A stretch of DNA of 64,000 bases from RAM1 sp050247515 (GTDB lineage: Bacteria; Pseudomonadota; Gammaproteobacteria; Burkholderiales; Burkholderiaceae_C): NCBI GenBank assembly GCA_050247515.1, contig JBFWUB010000008.1, forward strand, positions 1 through 64,000. Reading direction: 5' to 3'. Made by a program: the position numbers and the translations under genes. Below the pieces are notes generated by a model. The model made no database searches. It was not told where the DNA came from and saw only the letters and a list, made by a program, of their open reading frames with translations. The first letter of the stretch is position 1; every line of letters begins with the position of its first letter. Shown here piece by piece: positions 9,501-17,322 of this stretch.

Positions 9501-12446
9501 GCTCTGGCCTTTGCACACTTCGCCCAGGTCCTTGTATTCGGTCTTGTTGTCGTAGCTGTAAAAGCCGCCGACCATGCGCTTGCGGCTGGTGGTCACCACC
9601 CGCGCCACGGCCTTGACCGACAGCGGCACACCGGCTGCCGGCTTGCCCTGCGTGTCCAGCGCCAGCGCCTGAAAGCGCAGCGCCTGGCTGGCCGAGACCC
9701 AGCCCTCGGTCTTGATGCCGGCCACCACGGCGGCGGGCCACAGCGTGGCCACGTGGCGCAGCGTCTGGATCTCGCCGTTGGGGTCGGCGTAGCTGGCCTC
9801 CAGCAGCAAGTCGCGTGGCAGGCGCGACGGCGGCAGCTTGTCGATGGTGAGCTGGCCCGCGCCGTTGCGGTCCAGCGTGAGCGGCAGCTTGTCGGCCACC
9901 ACGCGCTGGTCTTCACCGGCGGCGGGCTCTTCCTCACCGTCGCGTTCAACACCCGCATTGCGGCGGCCACGCGGCGGGTTGAAGCTGAAGGCATCGTGGT
10001 CGGCAAAGCTCAATGCCTTGTTGCGCACCAGGGCCGACACGCGCACCGGCAGCGCCGCCGCCGGCCCGCCCGACACATAGCCCACCTGCAGCGCCGCAGG
10101 CACGGCCGTGGCATTGACCAGGGCCTCCCTGGCCACGGGGGCGATGCGGCCTTCAAACACCGGCAGGCGGAATTCCTCCACGCGGAATTCACCGCTTTGC
10201 AGCACCAGACCGCTGCCAGTGGATTCGCGCAAGGCCACTTCGTACACACCCAGCCTGGCCGCGGGCGGCACCTGGAATTCACTCTCGGCGCTCAGACCAC
10301 CGCCGGCCGTCTTGCGCCAGCGCAGCGGCTGCGTCACCTGCTGGCCGGTGCCCACGTGGGTGATGGCCAGCACAGCCGGCGGGTTGGGCGGCAGGCCCAG
10401 GCCGTTGCGCGTTTCGCTGCGCACAAAATGCTTCATGCTGACCGTCTCGCCCGCGCGCAGCAGCGTGCGGTCCATCACCGTGTGCGCCACCTGGCTGGGG
10501 TGGGTGGCGTTGCTGGTGGGCACATTGAAGCGCCAGGGCTCGATGCCGCGCGTCCAGTCGCTGAAGGTCAAGGCCAGCTCCTGCACCCCCTGGGCGTCGG
10601 TGGCGCGGGCGGTGACGAAATAGGCGCTGCGGTAGTCGTCGTCGCCCGTCTTGCAGGTGGGCGCCTGCGGCGACAGGCCCGACAGCATGGCCACGCCGCG
10701 CGCATCGGCCACGCCCACGGCCATTTGCTTGCCCCGGCAGTCATACACCCGCACCACGGCGTTGGGCACGGGCTGGCCCTTGTCCAGCGTGGTGACCCAG
10801 GCCACGGCGCTTTCGCGCCCCAGCTTGAAATGCACGCCCAGGTTGGTGACCAGCGCCGTGGTGCGCACATACATCGTGCGCGGGCTGCCGTGGCGCGCGT
10901 CCAGCAGCGTGGCGCCCAGCAGGGGCGAGGCAATCTCCACCACGTGAAAGCCCGGCGTGAGCGGGATGCCCACCACCTCGAACGGGCGCGGGTCGCTGCC
11001 TGCGGGTTGGGGCATGCTGAGCTTGCGCACGCCGGCCTGTCCGGCCAGCAGCGACACCATGCGCGACTGCACGTACTCCTTCTGGTCCGGCTCCAGCACC
11101 TGGGGCAGCGGGCCTTTGACGTCCTGCGCGGCCTGCGCGCGTGACGCAAGGAAGCCGTCGTAACGCCCCACCTTCAGGAACCAGGCCAGGATGTCGGCGT
11201 CCGCGCGCGGTTGCAGCGAACTGAACTGGCCATTGGCGGCACCGGGGCTCAGGGCGCTGGCACCCAGCGCGGCCTCGACCCGGCGCACGGTGACGGGCAG
11301 CAGGGCCACGCCATCCGGCTCGGCAAACCGCTCCACGATGCCGAATGGCGACGCCGCAAACTTGGCCAGCGGCGGCATCTCGCCGGTGGTGACCTTGAGC
11401 GGGAAATTGTCCGCATTGCGCAGCGGACGGCCCGACGCGTCCTTGAAATCGCGCGGCAGTTCCAGGGTGTAGGCGGTCTTCTCGGCAAACGGCGGCTTGA
11501 ACGTGATGTATTCGACCAGCGCATCGCTGTCAGTGCCTCTGTCGGCATCCAGCACGGGCTTGAGGCTGTCGTGGCCCGCGTTCAGCCGGATGGCCCCGGC
11601 CTGCTTGCGCGTCACCGGCGCGTTGAACGACAACGTCATGGGCCGGATGGGCAGGCAGGCGGCCTGGGCGTTCTCACGCTCGCAGCCGAAGCCCGCCGCA
11701 AACGGCTCGCGCACCTGGAAATTGAAGCGCCGCTCGGTGCTGTTGGCCACACCGCCGGGCGTGGCCACGCCCTTGCCATAAATGAGCTGGACCTTGGCCG
11801 CCGGCGCCAGCCGCCGGTTGCAGGCCAGCGTGAAAAAGCGCAGCGGCTCGGTGGCTGCCGCCTTGTCCCAGCCCTGGGCCTTGAGCAGCGCGGCGCGTTC
11901 GGCGCCGTCAATCAGGCGCACCGGCACACGTTCACCCAGGCCCTCGACCGCGCAGCCCATGTGGGCCAGCACGCTGGCCGGTGTGGCCGGGCCGTTAAGC
12001 TGCAGGGCAAAGTACTGCTCTTCCTCAATGCGCTGGTACACGCCGGGCCGCAGAATCTGCACAAACGGTCCGCCGGTGCTGAAGGCCCAGCTGCGCGCGG
12101 CCAGCGCCGCACCCTTGGGCGACGCAAACCCGCTGCGCACCTGCACCGCGCAGCGCACGCCCGGCGGCAGGTCCCTGGCAAAGTCAAACACCCATTCGCG
12201 CTCGTTCGTCCAGCGCGCGGTGCCCTGGGTGGCCTGCGTGTCGCTGCAGGTCAGCGAAACGGGCGCGGGCGCCTTGGGGTCGCCAAAGGTGACGGCGGGC
12301 TCGTCAAACTTGACCACCACCTGGCGCACCCTGGCCACCTCGCCCTGGGGCGTGAGGCTGGTGACCTGCAGCGCGTGGGCGGGCCAGGCGGAGGCGGCCA
12401 AGAGCGCGGCGGCGATGGTGCTGGCGATGCGGGCTGAATGGTGCAC
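6558..12446 (-). CDS. yfhM: Bacterial alpha-2-macroglobulin (large periplasmic protease-trap protein)
   Basis: A 1962-residue protein with an N-terminal signal peptide ending near AHA (residue ~25), then macroglobulin-like beta domains, an A2M domain and the thioester domain. The thioester motif CLEQ is intact at C1499-Q1502 in YPFACLEQKTSK. In the family, the thioester traps attacking proteases covalently, protecting the periplasm, and works with PBP1C as a repair pair. Unlike the classic E. coli protein, no lipobox cysteine is visible after the signal peptide, so a soluble periplasmic protein is inferred rather than a lipoprotein. The start ATG at 12446 is preceded by a GGAGGGAAG ribosome-binding sequence. 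It is first in the operon with pbpC. Acquisition of a longer or shorter signal peptide cannot be excluded but the SD supports this start. Confidence 0.94.
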   Translation of the reverse strand: MHHSARIASTIAAALLAASAWPAHALQVTSLTPQGEVARVRQVVVKFDEPAVTFGDPKAPAPVSLTCSDTQATQGTARWTNEREWVFDFARDLPPGVRCAVQVRSGFASPKGAALAARSWAFSTGGPFVQILRPGVYQRIEEEQYFALQLNGPATPASVLAHMGCAVEGLGERVPVRLIDGAERAALLKAQGWDKAAATEPLRFFTLACNRRLAPAAKVQLIYGKGVATPGGVANSTERRFNFQVREPFAAGFGCERENAQAACLPIRPMTLSFNAPVTRKQAGAIRLNAGHDSLKPVLDADRGTDSDALVEYITFKPPFAEKTAYTLELPRDFKDASGRPLRNADNFPLKVTTGEMPPLAKFAASPFGIVERFAEPDGVALLPVTVRRVEAALGASALSPGAANGQFSSLQPRADADILAWFLKVGRYDGFLASRAQAAQDVKGPLPQVLEPDQKEYVQSRMVSLLAGQAGVRKLSMPQPAGSDPRPFEVVGIPLTPGFHVVEIASPLLGATLLDARHGSPRTMYVRTTALVTNLGVHFKLGRESAVAWVTTLDKGQPVPNAVVRVYDCRGKQMAVGVADARGVAMLSGLSPQAPTCKTGDDDYRSAYFVTARATDAQGVQELALTFSDWTRGIEPWRFNVPTSNATHPSQVAHTVMDRTLLRAGETVSMKHFVRSETRNGLGLPPNPPAVLAITHVGTGQQVTQPLRWRKTAGGGLSAESEFQVPPAARLGVYEVALRESTGSGLVLQSGEFRVEEFRLPVFEGRIAPVAREALVNATAVPAALQVGYVSGGPAAALPVRVSALVRNKALSFADHDAFSFNPPRGRRNAGVERDGEEEPAAGEDQRVVADKLPLTLDRNGAGQLTIDKLPPSRLPRDLLLEASYADPNGEIQTLRHVATLWPAAVVAGIKTEGWVSASQALRFQALALDTQGKPAAGVPLSVKAVARVVTTSRKRMVGGFYSYDNKTEYKDLGEVCKGQSDARGLLLCETKLAQPGEVELVVTARDAKGNSIDAASSAWVTRQGELWFGGEDHDRMDVLPEKKNYQPGEVAKFQVRMPFRFATALVAVEREGIMETQVVQLNGQDPTISLQVKDSWAPNAYVSVLALRGRLRDVPWYSFFTWGFKAPREWWTAFWHEGREYIAPTAMVDLSKPAFRLGLAEIRVRTQAHQLAVSVKADKESYPVRGTATVTLSVKLPNGQPAANAEVALAAVDQALLELAPNTSWNLLEAMLQRRAWGVETSTAQMEIIGRRHYGRKAVPAGGGGGKSPTRELLDTLLLWNPRVMLDAQGQTVVKVPLNDALTHFRIVAVADAALGLFGTGQTTIRATQDLQIISGLPPLVREDDQFRAQLTLRNTTARAMKVEVKPRATLLDLAVQTVDIPAGEAREVAWNVTAPAQLAFTRAEALLWEIEARDTLSGARDALKARQRIIPAVPLTVQQATLVQLEAPFTLDVAPPADALKVGTTPRGGLKLALQPRLAEGMPGVRDWFINYPFACLEQKTSKAVGLRDAKMWQTVVSQLPGYLDSDGLAHYFPPREGEANRGSDVLTAYLLAASHEAASINPAFALPDDARAPLERGLIAFVEGRIQREFWSPRKDLDVRKLAALEALSRYGKAQGRMLGSITIAPNQWPTHAVIDWLNILRRVADVPQRDQRIAEATQVLKSRLSYQGTRLVFSTEQGDYWWWLMQNGDVNTARLLLAVMDDPAWKDDMGRLASGFIGRQQRGAWLTTTANLWGGLALEKFSARFESTPVTGSTRATLGTATATFDWRQPRNASMTLPWGSAGKETLNATHQGTGKPWLTLQSLAAVDLKAPFSAGYQIRKTITPVEQAVAGQYSRGDVLRVTIEVNASADMTWVVISDPVPGGATILGSGLGRDSQIATQGEKRSGPGWPAFEERSFEAFRSYYEYLPKGTVKMEYTLRLNNVGDFALPPSRVEAMYAPEMFGEAPNPRVKVEAGR

Positions 12447-12551
12447 GGGCTTCCCTCCGGTGTCTGGGGGCTAGCGTAGCACTGCGGCAGTGGCCCGGGG
12501 GCAGGTGGAGCGTGGCGCATGGACGCGTGCTCGGGGCGGCGCCCAAGGCGG

Positions 12552-13094
12552 TCACGCCGTCGATCCAGCAAGTGCCTCGAGCAGCTTGTGTCCGTCTGCC
12601 CAGTCACCCAGGCCGCTGTCTGAATTCAGATGTCCACGCGGCCCGGCCTCGACAAAGTCGCTGCGCCAGGCATTTGCGCATGCGCGCGCATAGGAGGCGC
12701 TGCCGTACGGGTCATTGGTGCTGGTCACAACGGTGCTGCGAAATGACAAGGGTTGCAGCGGCAGCGGCGTGAAGCCGATGGAGTCGGCGGCGGGGAAGGC
12801 CGCGGCGAACGGATCGGGCACTGCGACGAGCAGTGCGCCCCGAAGGGGGCGCGCATGGCGAGCCGCCCAATGCACCAGTGCCAGGCATCCGAGACTGTGC
12901 GCCACAACCAGCGCGGTGGGGCCCAGCGCCTGCAACTGCTGGTCGATGGCTGCCACCCATTGATCGCATACCGCGTGGTTCCAGTCCTTGACCTGGAGCC
13001 GATGCCAGTTCGGGCTGCGCGCCTGCCAGATGCTTTGCCAGTGCGCAGGGCCGGAATCTCCGTGGCCGGGGATGACCAAGACCGGGCAATCCAT
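12552..13094 (-). CDS. RBBP9/YdeN-family serine hydrolase
   Basis: A 180-residue alpha/beta hydrolase. The N terminus CPVLVIPGHGDSGPAHWQS is the usual opening of this family. A complete catalytic triad can be placed: S67 in AHSLGC, D128 in TSTNDPYG, and H155 in GPRGHLNSDSGLGDW. The frame is open further upstream to 13310, but an AAAGGA sequence sits about 7 nt before the ATG at 13094 and the family begins here, so this start was chosen. Substrate is unknown for most members. It is divergently transcribed from the Lrp-family regulator at 13216 over a 121-bp gap, which makes that regulator a plausible controller (inference). Confidence 0.88.
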   Translation of the reverse strand: MDCPVLVIPGHGDSGPAHWQSIWQARSPNWHRLQVKDWNHAVCDQWVAAIDQQLQALGPTALVVAHSLGCLALVHWAARHARPLRGALLVAVPDPFAAAFPAADSIGFTPLPLQPLSFRSTVVTSTNDPYGSASYARACANAWRSDFVEAGPRGHLNSDSGLGDWADGHKLLEALAGSTA

Positions 13095-13161
13095 GTGCAT
13101 TTCCTTTGAGTGCAAAGGCGTCAGTGTAAAAATCACGGTGCATTCTCGCCATGCAAAAACC

Positions 13162-13194
13162 AATGAAATGCGGATTGATTGAAGCGCATTCATT
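13162..13194. promoter_or_regulatory. Imperfect inverted repeat, candidate Lrp-type operator
   Basis: AATGAAATGCG (13162-13172) faces CGCATTCATT (13185-13194) across 12 bp; the arms match except for one extra A in the left arm. It lies between the divergent hydrolase and Lrp-family genes, ending 21 bp before the regulator start. Lrp/AsnC regulators often bind A/T-rich partial palindromes in their own promoter region. Function is inferred from position only. Confidence 0.45.
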
Positions 13195-13215
13195 GAAACT
13201 TGCCCTTCCGTACAA

Positions 13216-13668
13216 ATGAAAGCAAAGCAGCCAGAGCTCGACCGACTCGACTGGAGAATCCTGGAGTCGCTCCAGAAGAACGCGCGCATGACCAATACCG
13301 ACATCGGCAAACAGGTGGGCCTGTCTCAGCCGGCGGTGACAGCGCGCATCAGACGTCTGGAAGACTCGGGTGTCATAGAGGGATATGCAGCGCGGATCAA
13401 TCCTGGCCTGGCGGGATTGCACATGACGGCGCTGATCCGGATACGGACCACGCATGCCCAGATCAGACAGTGCCTTGAGGCCTTTGAGGCGATGCCCGAG
13501 GTGATCGAAGCCGATCGCATCACGGGCGAGGACTGTTTTGTGGTGCGGGTGGTGGTCCAGCAGATGTCGCAGCTGGAGCACGCGATTGATTCGCTCGCCA
13601 GATTCGGAGCAATCACGACGTCTGTTGTGCTTGCAAGCTATCCGCCGAAAGTCATACGTCAGGGATGA
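13216..13668 (+). CDS. Lrp/AsnC-family transcriptional regulator
   Basis: 150 residues with the standard layout: an N-terminal winged helix-turn-helix (about 8-60; LDWRILESLQKNARMT and GLSQPAVTARIRRLED) and a C-terminal RAM/AsnC ligand domain (about 68-145; GLHMTALIRI, EVIEADRITGEDCFVVRV). Lrp proteins bind amino acids or related metabolites and act as dimers or octamers. The effector cannot be read from sequence. The divergent neighbour is the RBBP9-type hydrolase and an inverted repeat lies between them, so autoregulation and control of the hydrolase are likely. A start at 13216 (ATG AAA GCA) fits the family length. Confidence 0.92.
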   Translation: MKAKQPELDRLDWRILESLQKNARMTNTDIGKQVGLSQPAVTARIRRLEDSGVIEGYAARINPGLAGLHMTALIRIRTTHAQIRQCLEAFEAMPEVIEADRITGEDCFVVRVVVQQMSQLEHAIDSLARFGAITTSVVLASYPPKVIRQG

Positions 13669-13849
13669 ATTCCTGCAGCAGCAGGTGCTGAAGCGACTTG
13701 CCGGCGCCCCTTTGGGCAGGGCCATGCCGGGTGAATTCGAGGGTGATGAGGTGTCGATACGGGTCGCCGCAATCCGGCAGCAGTTTGAGGTGCTGCGGGT
13801 TTGCTGAGCCGCAAGCAAGCTCACGCCGGGCCGCGAGCGAAGCGGCTCA
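13652..13849 (-). other. Convergent intergenic stretch with a possible decayed reading frame directly after dctM
   Basis: Between the Lrp-family gene and dctM, the minus strand has a 65-codon open stretch in the same frame as dctM, right after its TGA (13847-13849) and ending at the TGA 13652-13654. It reads QHLKLLPDCGDPYRHL ... KSLQHLLLQEFIPDV, which looks protein-like rather than random, but has no obvious start codon. It may be a gene remnant, an interspersed element or a chance frame. GAGCCGC (13806-13812) and GCGGCTC (13842-13848) form a 7-bp inverted repeat at its upstream edge that could end convergent transcripts; there is no T-run. Confidence 0.35.
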
Positions 13850-15262
13850 ATCCAATCCGGCCGGCGGCCCCGGTATCTGCGGGTGCGGCAGCGAATGCAG
13901 CAGTTCATACACCACCGCGGGCGCCAGTTGCACTGCCTCACGCGCAAACAGCGGCACCGCCAGCTGGGGCCAGGCGATCAGCACCGCCGCCACGGCCAGC
14001 TGGATCGCGATGAACGGCACGGCACCCCAGTAGATCGCGCTGGTCGGCACGGCCGGTGGCGCCACGCTGCGCAGGTTGTACAGCGCGATGCCAAACGGCG
14101 GGTGCATGAACGACGTCTGCAGCACCACGCAGACGAGCACCGCAAACCAGGCCGGGTCAATGCCCAGCGTGCGCACCATGGGCATCACCAGGGGCAGCAC
14201 GATGAAGGCGATTTCAAAAAAGTCAAGGAAGAAGGCCAGCACAAACACCAGCAGGCTCACCGCCAGCAAGAAACCGGCCTCGCCGCCCGGCAGCGCAGCA
14301 AAGCCGCCCTGCAGCCAGGCGTCGCCGTCCATGCCGCGAAACGGCAGCACAAAAAAGCTGGCGCCCACCAGGATGAACATGGCCGCGCAGCTGATCAGCA
14401 GCGTCTCGTCGGCTGTGCCGCGCAGGAAGTCGCCCGTGAGCCGGCCACGCACGGCCACCAGCGCCAGCGCCGACAGCGCGCCGAATGCGCCGCTTTCGGT
14501 GGGCGTGGCCACGCCGGCCAGCAGGCTGCCCATGGTCAGGCCGATGATGGCCAGCGGCGCCAGCAATGCCACCATGCAGCGGCGTAGCGAAACCGCCGCG
14601 CGCACCTGCATGGCCGCCACCGGCGGTATCAGGCCCAGACCCGCGCACACGGCTGTGAAGGCCATGTAGGCACCGGCGAGCAGCAGGCCCGGCACCAGCG
14701 CGCGTTCATACATGTCCATCACGGGCACGCCCGTCACTTCAGCCATCACGATCAGCACCAGGCTGGGCGGGATCAGCTGCGCCAGCGTGGCCGACGCGGT
14801 GATGACGCCACATGCCAGCCGCGCCGGGTAGCCGCTGGCCAGCAGGGCCGGCAGCGAGATCAGGCCCATCGCAATAATGCTGGCCTGCACCACGCCGGTG
14901 GTGCAGGCCAGCACCACCCCCACCAGGATGACCGCATACGCCAGCCCGCCGCGGATGCCGCCGAGCAGGTCGCCCGCGGTGGTCAGCAGCTCCTGCGCCA
15001 GGCCGCTGCGCGCCAGCAGCATGCCCATCAGCGTGAAAAACGGGATGGCCAGCAAAGTGTCGTTGTACGCAATGCCATACACGCGCAGCACCTGCGCATA
15101 CATCAGCTCGGGCGGGTAAAAGCCCAGGCCGGCGCCCGCGACCAGAAACGCAAAGCCATGCCCCACCAGGGTCAGTGCCACCGGAAAGCCCAGCAGCAGC
15201 GCGCCCACCATGGAGCCCAGCATCAGCGGCGCCACGGCCTCAAAAGGAACCCATGGCGTCAT
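13847..15262 (-). CDS. TRAP transporter large permease (DctM/SiaM family)
   Basis: 471 residues, rich in hydrophobic segments (about 11-12 predicted helices). It matches the large membrane subunit of tripartite ATP-independent periplasmic transporters: VALTLVGHGFAFLV near the start, a SGLAQELLTTAGDLLGG-like loop, ASATLAQLIPPSLVLIVMAEVTGVPV, GVATPTESGAFGA and a LQTSFMHPPFGIALYNLRSVAP ending. The family couples sodium-gradient-driven uptake of organic acids. The start ATG at 15262 overlaps the dctQ stop (ATGA), so the pair is translationally coupled. The frame is open farther upstream only because it shadows dctQ. No periplasmic binding-protein gene is adjacent, which is unusual, so substrate cannot be guessed. 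Confidence 0.92.
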   Translation of the reverse strand: MTPWVPFEAVAPLMLGSMVGALLLGFPVALTLVGHGFAFLVAGAGLGFYPPELMYAQVLRVYGIAYNDTLLAIPFFTLMGMLLARSGLAQELLTTAGDLLGGIRGGLAYAVILVGVVLACTTGVVQASIIAMGLISLPALLASGYPARLACGVITASATLAQLIPPSLVLIVMAEVTGVPVMDMYERALVPGLLLAGAYMAFTAVCAGLGLIPPVAAMQVRAAVSLRRCMVALLAPLAIIGLTMGSLLAGVATPTESGAFGALSALALVAVRGRLTGDFLRGTADETLLISCAAMFILVGASFFVLPFRGMDGDAWLQGGFAALPGGEAGFLLAVSLLVFVLAFFLDFFEIAFIVLPLVMPMVRTLGIDPAWFAVLVCVVLQTSFMHPPFGIALYNLRSVAPPAVPTSAIYWGAVPFIAIQLAVAAVLIAWPQLAVPLFAREAVQLAPAVVYELLHSLPHPQIPGPPAGLD

Positions 15263-15801
15263 GACCCGTCGGCCCCGGGCGGCGGCGCCCAGCCGCGCAG
15301 CCAGCAGATGCGGCGCAGCACCTCGGCCACGCTTTGCGCCAGCAGCAGCACAAAGCCCATGAAGAACGCCAGCTTCAGCGGCCAGCGCTGCAGCCCGGTC
15401 AATACATCTTCCGGCCCGTCGGGTCCTGCGGCTGAATCCAGCCAGTACTGCCAGAAATGCCAGGCCATGTAAGCGCAGGCCGGCCACAGCAGCAGATGCA
15501 TGGCGATTTCAATGCGGCAGCGCAGCCGCCAGTGCCAGCGCGCCGACAGTACCTCGACCCGCACATGCGCATTGCGCAGCAGCGTGTAGCCAGCGCCCGC
15601 CATGAAAACCCAGGCATGCAGGAACCATTGCGCTTCGGTCAGGCCGTTGTGGCCCCAGGGCGTGAGCTTGCGCGCCACCGCGTAGCCCACGGTGATGCAG
15701 GGGATCAGCACCACCAGCCAGCGCAGCACGGCGCCCGCCGCGAGGTTGGTGGCGTCGATGCCACGCACGGTGCGCAGCGTGGCCTGACGCACGGCATTCA
15801 T
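15259..15801 (-). CDS. TRAP transporter small permease (DctQ family)
   Basis: 180 residues with four hydrophobic segments, the normal layout of a DctQ subunit (LRWLVVLIPCITVGYAVARK; TEAQWFLHAWVFMAGAGYTLLRNAHVRVEVL; LHLLLWPACAYMAW; LKLAFFMGFVLLLAQSVAEVLRR). The motif HVRVEVL resembles the conserved HVRVD segment of the family. It forms the membrane complex with the DctM protein encoded immediately downstream. Start ATG at 15801 overlaps the stop of the DUF4865 gene (ATGA); a longer frame upstream is only the shadow of that gene. Confidence 0.9.
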   Translation of the reverse strand: MNAVRQATLRTVRGIDATNLAAGAVLRWLVVLIPCITVGYAVARKLTPWGHNGLTEAQWFLHAWVFMAGAGYTLLRNAHVRVEVLSARWHWRLRCRIEIAMHLLLWPACAYMAWHFWQYWLDSAAGPDGPEDVLTGLQRWPLKLAFFMGFVLLLAQSVAEVLRRICWLRGWAPPPGADGS

Positions 15802-16340
15802 TGCGGCTGCGAAAAATGGGCCACCTCGTACAGGGTGGCGTGGCGCGCGGGCGGGGCCTGTTCGCCCCACCAAAGCTGGTGGCACGACAGGATCCAGCGG
15901 CTCGGGTCCAGCGCCAGCCAGGCGGAATGGCGTGACAGGCTGACACGCGCGTCAAATGCCGCCAGGTGCATCTGCAGGTCGGCCAGCCGCGCCAGCGGCT
16001 GGTGTTCGCTGGTGCACCAGCGCGGCGCGTGCCCGGATGTGTCAATCTGGTGGCGCAGCAGCGTGGGCGTGGCCACCCGCGGGCGGCCAAACGCATGGCA
16101 CACCCCGGCAAACTGCGGCCCGGCCAGGAATGCGGCGGCGGCCGCGGGCGTCGGCCAAAGATACAGCGGCGCGTACTGGTGGTCCGTGGCGCCGCCGATG
16201 CCGTTTTCGCGCAGCAGGAAGGCCTTCCAGCCCAGGCCGCTCAGGGTGTCGAACTGGGGGCCGCGCGCGGCAATGCGTTCGCGCACGATGCGCATCGGGT
16301 AGTCCGCCGGCAGATTGAACTGGTACTGGAGCATCAACAT
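15798..16340 (-). CDS. DUF4865 family protein
   Basis: About 180 residues, starting MLMLQYQFNLPADYPMRIVR, with GLGWKAFLLREN, YAPLYLWPTPAAAAAFL and AFGRPRV, which is the pattern of DUF4865. Function of the family is unknown; its members often sit beside LysR regulators and here the gene is divergent from one. It is first in a coupled operon with dctQ and dctM (ATGA overlaps), so a role tied to that transporter or its substrate is inferred. Starts at 16361, 16340 or 16334 are all possible; 16340 best matches the typical N terminus. No strong Shine-Dalgarno is seen for any of them. Confidence 0.75.
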   Translation of the reverse strand: MLMLQYQFNLPADYPMRIVRERIAARGPQFDTLSGLGWKAFLLRENGIGGATDHQYAPLYLWPTPAAAAAFLAGPQFAGVCHAFGRPRVATPTLLRHQIDTSGHAPRWCTSEHQPLARLADLQMHLAAFDARVSLSRHSAWLALDPSRWILSCHQLWWGEQAPPARHATLYEVAHFSQPQ

Positions 16341-16413
16341 GGACGGCGATGCTAGTGACATGAATCTGTCAGGTACAGCGCATTAATCTTCACGGCCCCT
16401 ACAGCAAAACTTG

Positions 16414-17322
16414 ATGAGATCGTTTGACATCGCCTTCCTGCGCAGCTTCGTGGCCCTGGCCGACGGGGGCACGATGCGCCATGCCGGTGAACAGCGCGCG
16501 CGCAGCACGGCTGCCATCAGCCAGCAGATGCGCGCGCTGGAATCGCTGGCGGGCGTGACGCTGCTGGAGCGTTCCAGTGGCAAGGTGATGCTGTCGGCGC
16601 AGGGCCTGGCGCTGCTGCCCTACGCGCGCGAGATCATCCGCCTGAACGACGAAGCCATGCAGGCGTTGCATTGCACCGGCGCGCAGGCGGTGCGCTTTGG
16701 CATGCCGCAGGACTTCGCGGCCTCGGGCCTGGCCGACGCGCTCGCGGCCTTTGCGCAGGCCCACCCGCGGGTGGCGCTGCAGGCGCAGGTGGAACGCAAT
16801 TCGCGCATTGCGGGCCTGCTGGCCGAAGGCCAGCTCGACCTGGCCCTGCTGATTGGCCAGGCCAGTGCCAATGGTGGCGAGGCCGTGGCGCGCGTGCCGG
16901 CCCTGTGGCTCGCGCGCCAGGGCCTGGCGCTGGACACCGCCGCGCCGGTGCCGCTGCTGCTGCTTGAAGAGCCCTGCCTGTTCCGTGAATATGCGCTGTC
17001 GGCGTTGACCCGCGCGGGCATCGCCTGGCGCGTGGCCTTCACCAGCCCCAGCGTGGCAGGGCTGTGGGCCGCCGTCAGCGCCGGCCTGGGCGTGACGGTG
17101 CGCATGCCGCTGGGCCTGCCCGCCGGCGTGGCGCCGCTGCCCGCGGCGGCTTTGCCTGCGCTGCCGCACGTGCGCCTGTCATTGCACCGCCGCCGCGAGC
17201 CGCAGCCCGACGCGGTGCAGGCGCTTTTCGGCATCGTCGCGGATGCATTGCTGGCCGCCGCTACCCCCGCAAGCCAAACCGCGTGCGGTACTCACCTGGC
17301 GTCACGCTTGCCCACCGTGTGA
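16414..17322 (+). CDS. LysR-family transcriptional regulator
   Basis: 302 residues: N-terminal winged helix-turn-helix (about 4-62; FLRSFVALADGGTMRHAGE, RSTAAISQQMRALESLAGVTLLER) and a periplasmic-binding-protein-like effector domain (about 85-290). Divergent from the DUF4865-dctQ-dctM operon, which is the most likely target; the 73-bp gap is the probable control region. ATG at 16414 is preferred over the TTG just before it. The last ~20 residues (after about PASQTACG) are encoded antisense to the conserved end of the GlxA-type gene, a 62-bp tail-to-tail overlap, and look like a late extension rather than family sequence. Confidence 0.92.
   Translation: MRSFDIAFLRSFVALADGGTMRHAGEQRARSTAAISQQMRALESLAGVTLLERSSGKVMLSAQGLALLPYAREIIRLNDEAMQALHCTGAQAVRFGMPQDFAASGLADALAAFAQAHPRVALQAQVERNSRIAGLLAEGQLDLALLIGQASANGGEAVARVPALWLARQGLALDTAAPVPLLLLEEPCLFREYALSALTRAGIAWRVAFTSPSVAGLWAAVSAGLGVTVRMPLGLPAGVAPLPAAALPALPHVRLSLHRRREPQPDAVQALFGIVADALLAAATPASQTACGTHLASRLPTV

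Noticed and set aside
6933..11144. Very long plus-strand open frame (1403 codons) opposite the alpha-2-macroglobulin gene
   Set aside because: Composition is the mirror image of GC-rich codons; no motifs, and the opposite strand has a recognisable full-length protein.
13211..13947. Long minus-strand frame over the Lrp-family gene and hydrolase start
   Set aside because: It runs antisense to the Lrp coding region and shifts frame against the hydrolase; not a real gene.
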